Assembly: GCA_950097015.1 (NCBI GenBank)
Contig: CATNEN010000039.1
Location: 11,006,001-11,070,000, forward strand
DNA from: Macrostomum hystrix
Lineage: Eukaryota; Platyhelminthes; Macrostomidae
Length of the DNA stretch: 64,000 nt
Reading direction: 5' to 3'
Part shown: in pieces, positions 46,374-57,300 of the stretch
Layout of the letters: each line of letters begins with the position of its first letter
How positions within the stretch are numbered: position 1 is the first letter of the stretch
Made by a program: the position numbers and the translations under genes
The notes under the pieces: model-generated
The model's input: the letters and a program-made list of their open reading frames with translations, nothing else
Told to the model about the DNA's origin: nothing
Database searches by the model: none

Positions 46374-47108
46374 GCCGAAAGTCGATAGTTCTAGCAGTCA
46401 ATATGTATCCATTATCTTTTTTTCTTATGGTTGTTTGCTTGCAATGGAATTCATAAAGGCTCATATTTTTCACTCTCGATTCAAAAGCTTTCCGAACCTC
46501 CCAATCAGAACCCTTGCATAATTCATTCCTATAGAACAGTTCGTGGTATTGGAGTGACCTTAATTATTTCGTACAGTATTTGAATTTCTGCTGTTTCACT
46601 CGGTTAGTCGTTAAAAAATATTTTTATCACTATAACGACAGATTTTTCAAATAAAAGGTCCTATTAAGCTGAACGTCTGCCCAATCAATGATGCCCGTTG
46701 TTTTACTTGGTAAAATTAGTTTACTCGCTTGAATAAAACAGCAGTTCAATTGTTGTTGACTACTCACTAATTTGTTATTTCAAGACTGTAATACTCTTGT
46801 ACTCTCCTGTGTCGTGTGTTGAATAATGTACTTTTTGCGCAATACTTAAGAAAAGCTGCATTATATTTAATATCAGGAAATTGCCAGCCGATGGAAGCAG
46901 TCAGAGACCGTCTATGGTAAAAACTGTCGGAACTGCGTTCCTTTTAGAAACCATGACCATTCTTCGCTCGTAATAAGAACTAAAAAATTCATTGTCGATT
47001 GTCATATAGTATAGCCAACAAGTGAGACAGAAAAATGGAGATTTTACCATAGCCAATCAACAGTCAGAGTGAAATAATGCTCCTGTCTATGGCCCCACTA
47101 TTGGCTCT

Positions 47109-47348
47109 TCAATATGACAAGGTGATAGAAGCACGGCTTGCGGGAAAAAACAACCCCACAGACAGTCGTGCGCTACGCGCACTCGTGGTCCTAGGCGTTG
47201 TTGGACTCGCAATCCGTGACTTGACTATATTTCCATTGGTCAGCATCTTCGTCGTGATCAGTCGGCGATCCAGAGCCAGCGAGGAGATGGTCTGGTAGTC
47301 TACATCAAAGTACTGCACCAGAGCATCCCGCATCTGCTGTATGCTCAA
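47109..47348 (-). other. Minus-strand coding-like segment of unknown nature
   Basis: The first third reads QQMRDALVQYFDVDYQTISS and LALDRRLITTKML with protein-like composition. The rest becomes Arg/Ser/Thr-rich. No ATG in a good context and no donor fit. It may be an exon fragment or transposon debris. The flanking 46374-47100 shows nothing else. Confidence 0.2.
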
Positions 47349-47583
47349 AAGTTAATTCTCTTCGACCTTGATCATAAATTCCACACGAACTGCTTTCGGA
47401 TTAACTTAAAAGCATTTTAGCAATCTCTCCAACAAAAGACCCTCTCTTAATTGTTGGCCCGATGAACACATACTTTTCGTTAGATATCTTTTGATAAGCC
47501 ATCGTCGACTTGATAAGCCGTTTGAAAAGTGTTTGTGTGTTCGTGTGTGTGCAGATTTAGATTTTTAAGACAGTTCTGTGCCC

Positions 47584-49015
47584 ATGTGTCGCAGTCAATC
47601 TATCAGGGAGTTCGTTCGCCAGTGTACTAGAGTTGAATTCCCAACTCGCTATCTTCGGGATCTGTTGAAGTTGCCGAAATCCCTTCGCTCATTCCCGTGA
47701 GGTTAGAGGTGCGGATTAGATGTTTGATATGAGATTAAGTGAAGAAAATTTGCATGAATACTCGACTGCACTCAGGCGCACTTGTCGCTTCCATTGGTAA
47801 ATGTCAGATTTGTCACGCGCTCAGGGGATTAAGGTATGACGAAGGCAAGGGCACACTTATTCAGAGTTAATTGAAGAGTTAACTGACAGTTGCCTCGACT
47901 CGTGGTATTTTTGCCAATTAAAAATTCTTCCACTGCCACTTCAAACAGGAGTTTAAGCCTAGGGGGCTCTTGCACCACAGGGGGGAATTGATAAAATCTT
48001 CGGACTTTAGCTAACATGTCTTCGGCTAGGAGCTTAGATGCAGACTGTGGCTCCAGACCAATAAGATTTTATTAACCTTCCTACGGATTACGCTCCTACG
48101 GTTGTAAAAATGGAAGCCTTGATGCATGTGTGTGTACATAAATATCCTGTGTTTTGATGTAGCAGCTTCTGCTCTGACAGCAAAACTGATCCCAAGTTAA
48201 AGACAGATTGAGTATGCCACTTAAGAGACAAAAACATGGTGTCGAAAATATTTTTCTCACATGTAGTGCAGACAGTTTTACATAATGTATTTACTAAACC
48301 AGCATTTAACAGTAGAACTACCCGGGGACATTTTCCCACCTGACAATTTTTGCTGCACCCGAACGGAGCAACGCAAGCACACGAAACTCTAGAACACAAG
48401 CCAGCTTTTTTGCGCATCTTCTGAAACAAGAATCAAGTCGCCGGCTCTTCAGACCGTCGAGATATTCAATGGTTCTGACCGAACGTCGTATTTTTCCCTC
48501 AAGCGCTAGTGTATTTGATACACCCCTATACATGAATTAGCACTGCGCCTCAGTGCGGCCTTGCCAGGCCTTCAAAATGTATCAGCATGTCACCCGAATG
48601 TGCCTGCATCATCTCCGTCTTCGGTGGTCACCTACCTTAATCTAGACGGACTGCTGGACCTTCAAGGGCTACAACTGGTGGAAATAGGCCACAATGAACA
48701 CCCTGACGCGAATTTATCCAACTTCACTGATAAATCCTAAATATAAGGCGCAGCTCAACCACAGGACACCCTCGCCTAGTCTGTCAACCAATCAGTCACC
48801 ACCCAACGCTATTAGCATTCGGGCGCTGCCAAAAAAATTCCTGGGGGTGTGAAATTCCCCTTGTTATAAAAACGGGCGGCAAAATGGCTTGGTAGTCCTA
48901 CTCTTCATGACATCGAAAGATCTGTCTTTCCTGTCTCAGACGCTTGGTTCGGCTGTTCAACATGAACGAGTTCTTATCTGACGAGCTTGGCCCACTGCTG
49001 GAGCAGATCAAATGA
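47584..49015 (+). CDS. Two-exon ORF, 62 residues, unknown function
   Basis: Exon 47584-47696 (ATG, ends TTCCC|GTGAGG) joins 48940-49015 (TGTCTCAG|A) in phase to give 62 residues ending in TGA: SIREFVRQCTRVEFPTRYLR, DLLKLPKSLRSFPRLVRLF and NMNEFLSDELGPLLEQIK. The second exon has strong codon-like content on its own. The intron contains a family C interspersed repeat. Either a small basic protein or the 3' end of a longer gene whose upstream exons I could not find. No family recognised. Confidence 0.45.
48574..48903 (-). repeat. Interspersed repeat family C, copy 2
   Basis: Reverse-strand counterpart of 1249-1558, sharing GGTGGTCACCTACCTTAATC, GACGGACTGCTGGACCTT and AAAACGGGCGGCAAAATGGC on the plus strand. 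Confidence 0.7.
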
Positions 49016-49350
49016 GCTCAAGCCGCAGTCTCAGCGGGAGTACTTAATCAGCGGCCGAGTGCCGAATAGCCAAGACTGATCGCGGCTGGCCCTGGCCACT
49101 CGCAGTGGGAGAGCAAAGATGGGTGTTTGCTGGATTGTCAATTGTAGCGTTTCGTTCGCTAACGCTGTTTAAACGCAGCGGGGGCGGTCCCGTTTGAGCT
49201 GTCAGTTGTTGTTTTTTGTGTCAGAGCTTGTCTAGCAATTAAATATTGTTCAGCCTATTGTGCTGAAAATATATACTGAGAATAGACTAGTCATTTTCAA
49301 ATTTTCGAATAGAATGAACGGTGCAAAGCAGCTTGTCACACTTTTTTCTG

Positions 49351-49356
49351 TATAAA
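49351..49356 (+). promoter_or_regulatory. TATA box
   Basis: TATAAA within CTGTATAAATGGCGCG, 100 bp upstream of the ATG at 49456, a suitable place for the core promoter of the following gene. Confidence 0.5.
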
Positions 49357-49455
49357 TGGCGCGACGCAGAAAAGTTCTGAGCGCTTTGCAGTAAAAAAAT
49401 ATTACTCGTTGTTTCTGTTAGTTACTCATAGGTATACTTACTGTAAGTGGAGGAC

Positions 49456-50287
49456 ATGTCGGGTAAGAATTTTCTCACAGTGAACTGCAGGTTGGAGCAG
49501 ACTTACCAGGCACAGCTGAGCAGCCTGTACCGCCAGCATGTAAGTGCCATGGCAGACTGGGAGCACGAGCGGCTTAGCGCCTCCCGTCTGCTGACGTCCA
49601 TTCGCAGCTGCCCGTCAGATGAGGAGCCGCTGTCTGTCAAGTGAGTATTTTTAGTTTTTCCAGTAGCTTACTGTTGAATGAGGGAAACTAACCACAGATT
49701 TTTCTGCATTTTAAAGTCAGACAATTATATGCCATAGGTTCCTTGGACCGCCGACTAGAAAGAAACCGTCGAAAGACAAGCGCCTGCAAGAGCTTCGTCA
49801 TCAGGCGCAGCTGCAAAAGGAGCAGCTGGAAGAAGCAACTCAAATGGCTCCAGACGCTTCTGACAGACTAAAGCCCTCGACAGCGACCAGGGCTGCTCAA
49901 ACTCCACGGACAAACGTCTTCGCGCCGCACCAGTTGGAGCGTTCGAAGACATTTGCAGCTTCCACCACCGCAGCGGTGCCAACTGTCCAGCCACAGCCAG
50001 TTGTAGCAGCGACCCCTGCAGCTCCCAGAAGCAAGCGCCGTCAGCGAACTCCTCTGCCCACAAAGCTCGAGCGGTTCTACACGAATCTGGACGTGACGAA
50101 GGCCAACTGTGGCCTGGCTGTAGTAGACGCCACCCAGACGGAAGGCTTCCTTCGAGGCTCCTTCACTCTGTCCAAAGCCGACTGGCTGGAAAAGTTGGCC
50201 AGAATTGATCCGGAGTTCTTTAAGAATGTGCAGAACACTCGCGACGATGCGGAAGTCAGCGAGCAAGACGACGATCAATCGAATTGA
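49456..50287 (+). CDS. Two-exon protein of unknown function, 244 residues
   Basis: Exon 1 is 49456-49640 (MSGKNFLTVNCRLEQTYQ), donor GTGAGT. Exon 2 is 49738-50287, acceptor CCATAG, in phase, TGA at the end. The N-terminal half is charged and helical (QAQLSSLYRQHVSAMADWEH; DKRLQELRHQAQLQKEQLEE, likely coiled coil). The middle is Pro/Ala/Thr-rich with a basic patch (RSKRRQRTPLP). The C-terminus ends acidic. No enzyme motif, signal peptide or membrane segment. Family not recognised. AATAAA is at about 50586, and the gene converges on the DEG/ENaC gene 380 bp away. Confidence 0.65.
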
Positions 50288-50667
50288 CCTCTAATATGCA
50301 ATTTCGGGACTATGGAGCCTACCATCACTATTCATAATTCTAGGAATTCTTTGAAAATTCATGGAAACTTGTGATTTAGGAATGCTAATCGTCCTAAAAT
50401 AAGTAGTTGCACAGTAACTGTAAGACAATATATTCAGGAGAAGTCAGATAAGGTCAGATAAAGTATAATTTTTCACCAATTAAGAACGCATCTTTCTTTG
50501 GTTTTGTTAGCCGAGTAGGGTAGGTGATTGCTTTTTTCTGACCAACCTCTTTTCAGCTTTTTCATGCCTAACTTCGCTTGGTTTGAAATAAAAGTTCTAC
50601 AAAAATAGAATGTAGAATCCGTGCAGTTTTTTAGTCCTTAAAAACTCACAGCAGTATTTCGCAATGA

Positions 50668-52524
50668 TTAAGCCTCGAAAATTTTGTCTTTACGTTCAAC
50701 TTTTGGCGGCATTCGGATCTGACTGCGGCAGTCTTCAACGCGCGAGGAGCCGTCATCGCTGATGCTCTGAGCGTGCAAAGAAACCACCGAAGTTCTTGTG
50801 GAACGCGCATCTTTTTCAGCTACCGCATGACCGACACTGCAGTATCCTGCCAGCCAGATCCCGAGGACGTTGTGCAGCAGCTCAAGCAGCTCAAACAAAG
50901 TCAGCAGCGAGCAGCCTAGAAAAAGCCCAAGGATGCCGCCGACATCAGACACGAATTCCAGGAAAGAGTAAGACCGCGACATTATCACCGTCGGGCCCAT
51001 GATCTTGCCCGTGCGAATAGTAACCTTCGTTATAACCTGCGAGGCGTAGCTCTCTAGCATCGCCTTGCCCGCAGCGGTGACATTCGACTCGATCGCTGTG
51101 AACATGGCGGCCAGAACTGTGTAGGCCGGGAACGGCAGGCCGCGCATCGCCAGCATCTTCTCCTGGGCGACGCGCAGGAAAATTCTGTGCAGCACGGTAT
51201 CCTGGATGCCGTTAAAGGTTGGCCACTTGCTGGAGTAGGCGCGTGCATTATAGATTAGCTTCGAGCAGGGTCGCCGACCATTGCAGACCGATTGAACGAG
51301 ATCGAGATTGTACGGAAAATTTCTACCTCGCATGGCGCGGCTGGTCTGTAAGAACGCTGCACGCCGTCCCAATCGATCATTAGAAGCTGCGTTGACACCG
51401 AGGAACTGTGTGGCATCGAAGCATCGGCTGAGGTTGCTGAACTCCTTCAACCAAGGGGCGGCATTGTCGATGCAGGAGGCGTTCTGATAGCGCAGACGCT
51501 CCTTGAACTCAATCCAGCAGAAGTCGTCATTGTACTCGTAGAGTTGCGCCTGCTGGCTGTACGGATCGATCACGGAAATCTGGGGTGGCGACTCCGTGCA
51601 CGGGATGCCATCCTTCATGACCTCCAAACTCATGTCCGCTAGCACTTGATAGTCTCTGCCGGGCTCAAGGTACACATGCGCGGCGTTGTCAGTGGGGTAG
51701 TGGCCCGGCGCAACTAGACTGAGTCGCATCGAAGCGCCGCTTCTGTACGCCATGCCACTCCGAATGTCCCAGATTGGAAATTTTACACCGCCTGAAATGT
51801 TAACGTAGGGCACCGACTTCAACAGCTTGTTGGTCGGATAAGTCCCGTTAATCGCCGAGTCGTAGAACAAATAGAGAGTGAAAGAGTTCCACGAGTCTTT
51901 CATGAAGTTCCGCCTCTCCTCAGTCAGGTTGATGAACATGCAATTGAGATGAGCCGGACTGTGAAACCGGATCAACGAACCTGACTTGTTGATTGCGACC
52001 TCCTGCTCGACCTCGTCCGAGAATATGTCATTGTACAGAGTCTGCTGAGCCTGGTGTCCGAACGCGTCGCTGAGCAGCTTGTAAGGCATGGTGCTCAGCA
52101 AGATGCGGATAAAAGTCTCTGCGTCGGCGTCGTCCTGTGGAGTAAAGTTAAAGGTCCTGGTTATGCCGTCAATGTAGCTGTTAACGAGCAGAGCGGTGGC
52201 ATTGTCTATAAAATTTCCATAGCTTCCGGAGATGATCGGCTGCGGGCAGATGTACAAGTCCGGGAACACCATACCGATGGAGTCCTCCTGAATAGTCGTG
52301 GTCTCAGGCAGTTGCAGCAGCTTCAAGATGAAGCCACGCGCTTGAAGGCTGAAAATGGCAGCCATCGCAAGGAACAGCAGCAGCCAGGTGAGTTTAACGT
52401 ACACTGGCCGATTGCCGACCAGACGCGAGAGACCATGGGTGGTCGTCTCAGCCGCCGAAGTGCTGATGGCATCAATCAATGGCCTCGAGCTGGATATGGG
52501 CCCTTCGAGTTCTTTCATCGACAT
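50668..52524 (-). CDS. DEG/ENaC sodium channel subunit, intronless
   Basis: 618 residues from the ATG at 52524 (the open frame extends upstream but has no earlier ATG). A THG motif at 29-31 is the conserved His-Gly gating element before TM1 (about 45-63). A large Cys-containing extracellular domain with several N-glycosylation sites (NVSG-, NATA- and NASC-type) follows. The pre-TM2/TM2 region has the family signature FLEFVSDVGGILGLFLGCS, including the G-x-S selectivity filter (GCS), and ELLELL after it. The cytoplasmic tail is about 70 residues. Such subunits form trimeric Na+ channels in the plasma membrane, gated by peptides, acid or force; which of these cannot be told. The coding region has no introns. 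Confidence 0.93.
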   Translation of the reverse strand: MSMKELEGPISSSRPLIDAISTSAAETTTHGLSRLVGNRPVYVKLTWLLLFLAMAAIFSLQARGFILKLLQLPETTTIQEDSIGMVFPDLYICPQPIISGSYGNFIDNATALLVNSYIDGITRTFNFTPQDDADAETFIRILLSTMPYKLLSDAFGHQAQQTLYNDIFSDEVEQEVAINKSGSLIRFHSPAHLNCMFINLTEERRNFMKDSWNSFTLYLFYDSAINGTYPTNKLLKSVPYVNISGGVKFPIWDIRSGMAYRSGASMRLSLVAPGHYPTDNAAHVYLEPGRDYQVLADMSLEVMKDGIPCTESPPQISVIDPYSQQAQLYEYNDDFCWIEFKERLRYQNASCIDNAAPWLKEFSNLSRCFDATQFLGVNAASNDRLGRRAAFLQTSRAMRGRNFPYNLDLVQSVCNGRRPCSKLIYNARAYSSKWPTFNGIQDTVLHRIFLRVAQEKMLAMRGLPFPAYTVLAAMFTAIESNVTAAGKAMLESYASQVITKVTIRTGKIMGPTVIMSRSYSFLEFVSDVGGILGLFLGCSLLTLFELLELLHNVLGIWLAGYCSVGHAVAEKDARSTRTSVVSLHAQSISDDGSSRVEDCRSQIRMPPKVERKDKIFEA

Positions 52525-53539
52525 TGATGGTTTCACGGATTCAAAATGTTGCGCTCTGCAAAGGACGTTAAATCGCAGTCGAGAAATTCTTGGGACTCAG
52601 TGCCGTCTGCTAGTTTTCTTGTAGGCAAGCAAGAATAAAGCTGCGGCATAAATGACTGGTTGAGATGGTTTTCTATCCGTTTCCTGAGTCAATACACTTC
52701 TCCGATTCTCTAGAGTTCCGCCAGTGGGATAGGATCCTTAGTGCACTTAGTGAATGTGCGTGTGTACATACGCAGCTGGCTCAGCTGCATTCCCACAAAA
52801 AGTTCCCATGAGGTCTGTAAGCAGCAGCAAGCCATTGTTCTTTTAAAGGAAACAAGCAGCTCTGCCAGAAAAAAGCACTCGCAGAATAGCTTTGAACCAC
52901 TCTGCATTTGCAAATAGGATGGCCAATTGCATGCTATGCTGTAAAGGCGTTGTATAGCTTTCTTTGTTTCGAAGGAGAGAAGTGAGAGTTTCATTTAAAT
53001 TTCACATGAAGTTCATCAAGGGTGTCTAGCCATTGTTTGAACAGCTGCTTTAAAGTTATGTTAGGTCATGGATCCAATTATAATTCAAAATTTTTGTGCA
53101 GATATCATAATTGCGTAGAAAATGTCAAGTGGATATGAGACGCCAATTATCTTCCATTAGAAACATTTAGGAATATAAAAAAGTTTTTCTGCTACTATTT
53201 AAAATACTTGTTAATTAAAACGCTTGGTCTAACTTTTTAATTTTGAGCTTGCAAAGTCAGGTCGATAAAAACTCTTAATTATAAAAATTCAAGTCGACAC
53301 GCGGTGATTTAGACACGATTTTAACACACAATAATTGCTAAAAAGCTAAATTATTAAAAGTGTGTTGCTAGAAGTAAATTTTTGAATGATTAAAATGTAA
53401 ATTAAAGTATTTAACTTACAGATGATAAACAAGCTCGCATCAGAATAAAAATTGTTGATTGCATGTTTTCCCACTGTTACAAAATTAGTATTTTCTAGGA
53501 AGTAAATGTTAAATTCATTTCCGTGGAACATCTTGAAGA

Positions 53540-53680
53540 GGCTGCTGCTTCAGTGTCTCAGTACCTCTTTATGAGTACATGTCCATTCACAGATACATTT
53601 ATTTTGTTTTGATGTAAAAGAAAGTTTTTAAGACATTTATTTATTTATTATCATAACTTTCAAGTCTTTTTTGTCCTAAA
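53540..53680 (+). repeat. 135-bp direct repeat, copy 1
   Basis: CTGCTGCTTCAGTGTCTCAG ... AACTTTCAAGTCTTTTTTGT, repeated almost exactly at 53924-54061 with the same orientation. Confidence 0.9.
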
Positions 53681-53923
53681 AAAGATAAAAGATAAAAGTC
53701 CTAAAAGATAATTTATTTCAAAAGTAAATTGTGTGCTTATTACATAATATTTATATTACAACTGTTTATACAAAAAATTGGATTTAGGTGAAAAAAACTA
53801 ATGAATAGAATTTAATTTAAATAATCTAGTCTAATAAACAATTTAATCAAATCAATCATAGTTGTAGTTTTTAATCTTCTTTAAATTGTATTCTTAGTAA
53901 TATATTCTAGTCAAATAAATAAA

Positions 53924-54061
53924 CCTGCTGCTTCAGTGTCTCAGTACCTCTTTATGAGTACATGTCCATTCACACGTACATTTATTTTGTTTTGATGTAA
54001 AATAAAGTTTTTAAAACATTTATTTATTTATTATCATAACTTTCAAGTCTTTTTTGTCCTA
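53924..54061 (+). repeat. 135-bp direct repeat, copy 2
   Basis: Second copy about 385 bp downstream. Only a few substitutions (CAGATACA/CACGTACA, AAGACA/AAAACA) separate them, so the duplication is young. The surrounding 52990-54340 is AT-rich without genes. Confidence 0.9.
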
Positions 54062-54143
54062 ATATATACGAATCATTTTTCAGTAATTTCGAATTATCAA
54101 AAATGAAGAGTTTAAATACGATTTTGGATTTCTTATACTGGAT

Positions 54144-54193
54144 CAAGGACCACTAGGTAGTCCTTGTGGTCCTTCTACTCCTAGTGGTCCTTG
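54144..54193. repeat. Perfect 14-bp inverted repeat, 22-nt loop
   Basis: CAAGGACCACTAGG (54144-54157) pairs exactly with CCTAGTGGTCCTTG (54180-54193); the loop itself contains further GGTCCTT copies. Confidence 0.95.
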
Positions 54194-54394
54194 CTCTGGA
54201 CACCTTGAAACTTATGCATTTTTTCAAGAGTAAACACTAAATTAACTTGATTCTTATGTACTTGTTAAATATCTAACACATTATTGCTGAAGCAGGGCAA
54301 AGAAATCTGAAATCCTTAGCATCAAATCGATTTCAAAAGTAGCATCTCGCTTTCCTTGCAGATAAATAGCCATTCAAGACATCACGATAGCGAC

Positions 54395-57300
54395 ATGGAA
54401 CTCAGCGAAGAGAAAAAGGTCCTAGTGAAGGGTTGGATGCTGAAATCGCCGCCGTTTGCTACCGAGTCATCGCGTATACTCATCTTTCGCAGGCCGAAGC
54501 CTTTGAGACCAGTAAGTTGCTTCTCTTTGAACAAGAGACAGTCGTCTTTTTAGCCATCTAAAGTCACATTGCAGAAACATATTTTCGTAGGCCCTTCAAC
54601 TAGAAAATGCAGTTTTCTTCTGTCTCATCAATAATTAATACTAATAATAATAATAACTGATTACACCTGCGCCAATTTGGGCCAGATGTGCAGCCGACAG
54701 CACAGCCGCAGCTATTGCACGGTGAATCTGAGGGCTGCTTACAGCTGTTCAGTCCATGGACTGGGGGGGCGTCACACCCACCTTCAATAATCCCAGCTAA
54801 TGCTGTTACTCATTTAACACCTGGGTGAACTGAAGCGAAGCAGAGTTAAGTGTCTTGCTAAAGGACATATATTGTTCCAGTGGAGTGGGCAATCGAACCC
54901 CCGACCTTCAAGTCCAACGTAAGTCCAACGCCCTAACCACTGGGCTACAACGTAGGCTGTCTCATCAATGCAAGCACAAAAACGAAAACGATTGAGCCGT
55001 TGATAAAAAATCCCTGCAGAAGCATAAGAAAAATGCGAAAAATCTCCGCGACTGTGGCCTCACCGCGGAATCGAGCTCAAGGGATGTTTGTGCGAGCGGC
55101 AAACAAGTTAGACCTCTCTGCCACTTAACCCCCTGCAATAGCTACCACTATGCAAAAATTCAATGTGGGTGGTTAATTTTTTGATGATAGATTTCTAGTA
55201 AAATCTATCCTAGGATTATTCTCTTTAAATATATTTTTTTGCATCATTTAATAATAATTTCGTAGTCTTTGTCATTTAAATTGTAAAATTGAACTGAAAG
55301 CATCTTATTGAATCGTTTTCGGAATACACATTTTTCGAAACATATCGGGTCCATACAAGCCCACCCCACTCCCCACTCCACCCAGCGCTGGCGCCGGCGC
55401 TACTTTGTGTTGTATCGCATCAGCGGAAGCGCCGGTTCACGCGGACAAGGCTTTGCCCACTGCCTGCTCTACTACAAGAGCAAACAGATGGCCAAGGTCA
55501 AGGGTTCCATCGACCTAGACAAGGCCAGGAACATTGTCACCCACGTGATTCCGCCTGACAGCATTCTGTCTGACATCCCCAATCGGCTTGTTCGACACTT
55601 CAGCGACAGCCAGCTGCCATTCTTCCAGTTGGAGACCAAGCACAAATCGCACGACAGGACCTATTTCTTCCTGCCAGACAGCGACAGTCAGATGGAGGCC
55701 TGGGCTCGCAGCATCAGCAAGGCCTGCGGACTCGCCGAGGATGATGACAACACAGCTGGTGACGACCTCCCGGCTCAGCCGCTGCCGTTTCTTGGAGGCG
55801 TTTCAATGTTGCAGACCAGCCAATTTCCCGGCAACAATCACCTACTGGTGCCGCAGCAGCCAGGTGGGCGGAGCAGGGCGGAAACCTCTAATTCTCATCC
55901 CAACCCCCGAGTCTTCATTGCGGAAGCCTCTCATTCTCATCCCAACCCCCGAGTCTTCATTGCGGAAGCCTCTCATTCTCATCCCAACCCCCGAGTCTTC
56001 ATTGCGGAAGCCTCTCATTCTCATCCCAACCCCCGAGTCTTCATTGCGGAAGCCTCTCATTCTCATCCCAACCCCCGAGTCTTCATTGCGGAAGCCTCTC
56101 ATTCTCATCCCAACCCCCGAGTCTTCATTGCGGAAGCCTCTCATTCTCATCCCAACCCCCGAGTCTTCATTGCGGAAGCCTCTCATTCTCATCCCAACCC
56201 CCGAGTCTTCATTGCGGAAGCCTCTCATTCTCATCCCAACCCCCGAGTCTTCATTGCGGAAGCCTCTCATTCTCATCCCAACCCCGAATCTTCAGGGCGG
56301 AAGCCTCTCATTCTCATCCCAACCCCGAATCTTCAGGGCGGGAACCTCTAATTCTCATCCCAACCCCCGAGTCTTCATTGCGGAAACCTCTAATTCTCAT
56401 CCCAACCCCCGAGTCTTCATTGCGGAAGCCTCTCATTCTCATCCCAACCCCGAATCTTCAGGGCGGAAGCCTCTCATTCTCATCCCAACCCCGAATCTTC
56501 AGGGCGGAAACCTCTAATTCTCATCCCAACCCCGAATCTTCAGGGCGGAAACCTCTAATTCTCATCCCAACCCCGAATCTTCAGGGCGGGAACCTCTAAT
56601 TCTCATCCCAACCCCGAATCTTCAGGGCGGAAACCTCTCATTCTCATCCCAACCCCGAATCTTCAGGTACTGAATCCTCCACTTCCTCTGTAATTTTGAC
56701 AACTTCTCGTCAATCCACCGCAGCAGGTCTGACATTCGCTCAGACTCAGCATCAGAGGCAGCAGCCACCGCAGCGACCTCTGAATCTGCCGAAAACGATT
56801 GCAACAACTAACAACGTCGGCAACGGCAATGGCCCCCCGGCGCACCCAGACAGAGACAGCGGGGTGTACAAGTCGCCGGCCGAGCTGACCGCGGACTCTC
56901 TAGCCGAAGATGTGTACCGGGTGCCAAGTCTTGGCGATCCCGCCGACCCGGTCTACGGCGTGCCGGATGCCGCATATCATGACAGGCCAGCCGAAGAGGA
57001 CGCGTATGGCCAGCCGGTGCCATTGTCAGCCGAGCAGCAGCAGCAGCAGGATCCAGATGCCGCCAATGCGGCGCCTCCCAGACCGCCGCCAAGAAAGTCG
57101 GTCAAACCTGCCCCAGATTCACAGGCCGACGTTGGTAAGTTTTTTCCCCGGACCGTGATCCCGAACCCTGATCCCGAACTCTGATCCCGAAACCTGATCC
57201 CGAAACCTGATCCCGAAACCTGATCCCGAAACCTGATCCCGAACTCTCATCCCGAAACCTGATCCCCAATCCTGATCCTGAACCCTGATCCCAAACCTTG

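Noticed and set aside
47829-48017. 62-codon minus-strand ORF (MLAKVRRFYQF...)
   Set aside because: Has an ATG but no homology, neighbouring signals or splice context; it lies in the intron of the two-exon plus-strand model.
52710-52994. 94-codon minus-strand ORF upstream of DEG/ENaC
   Set aside because: Starts with ATG but has Cys/Leu-rich random-looking composition and no recognisable motif; more likely 5' flank.
54870-54960. Stand-alone tRNA gene
   Set aside because: A and B boxes are present, but the cloverleaf is not intact and the segment is the head of a repeated SINE.
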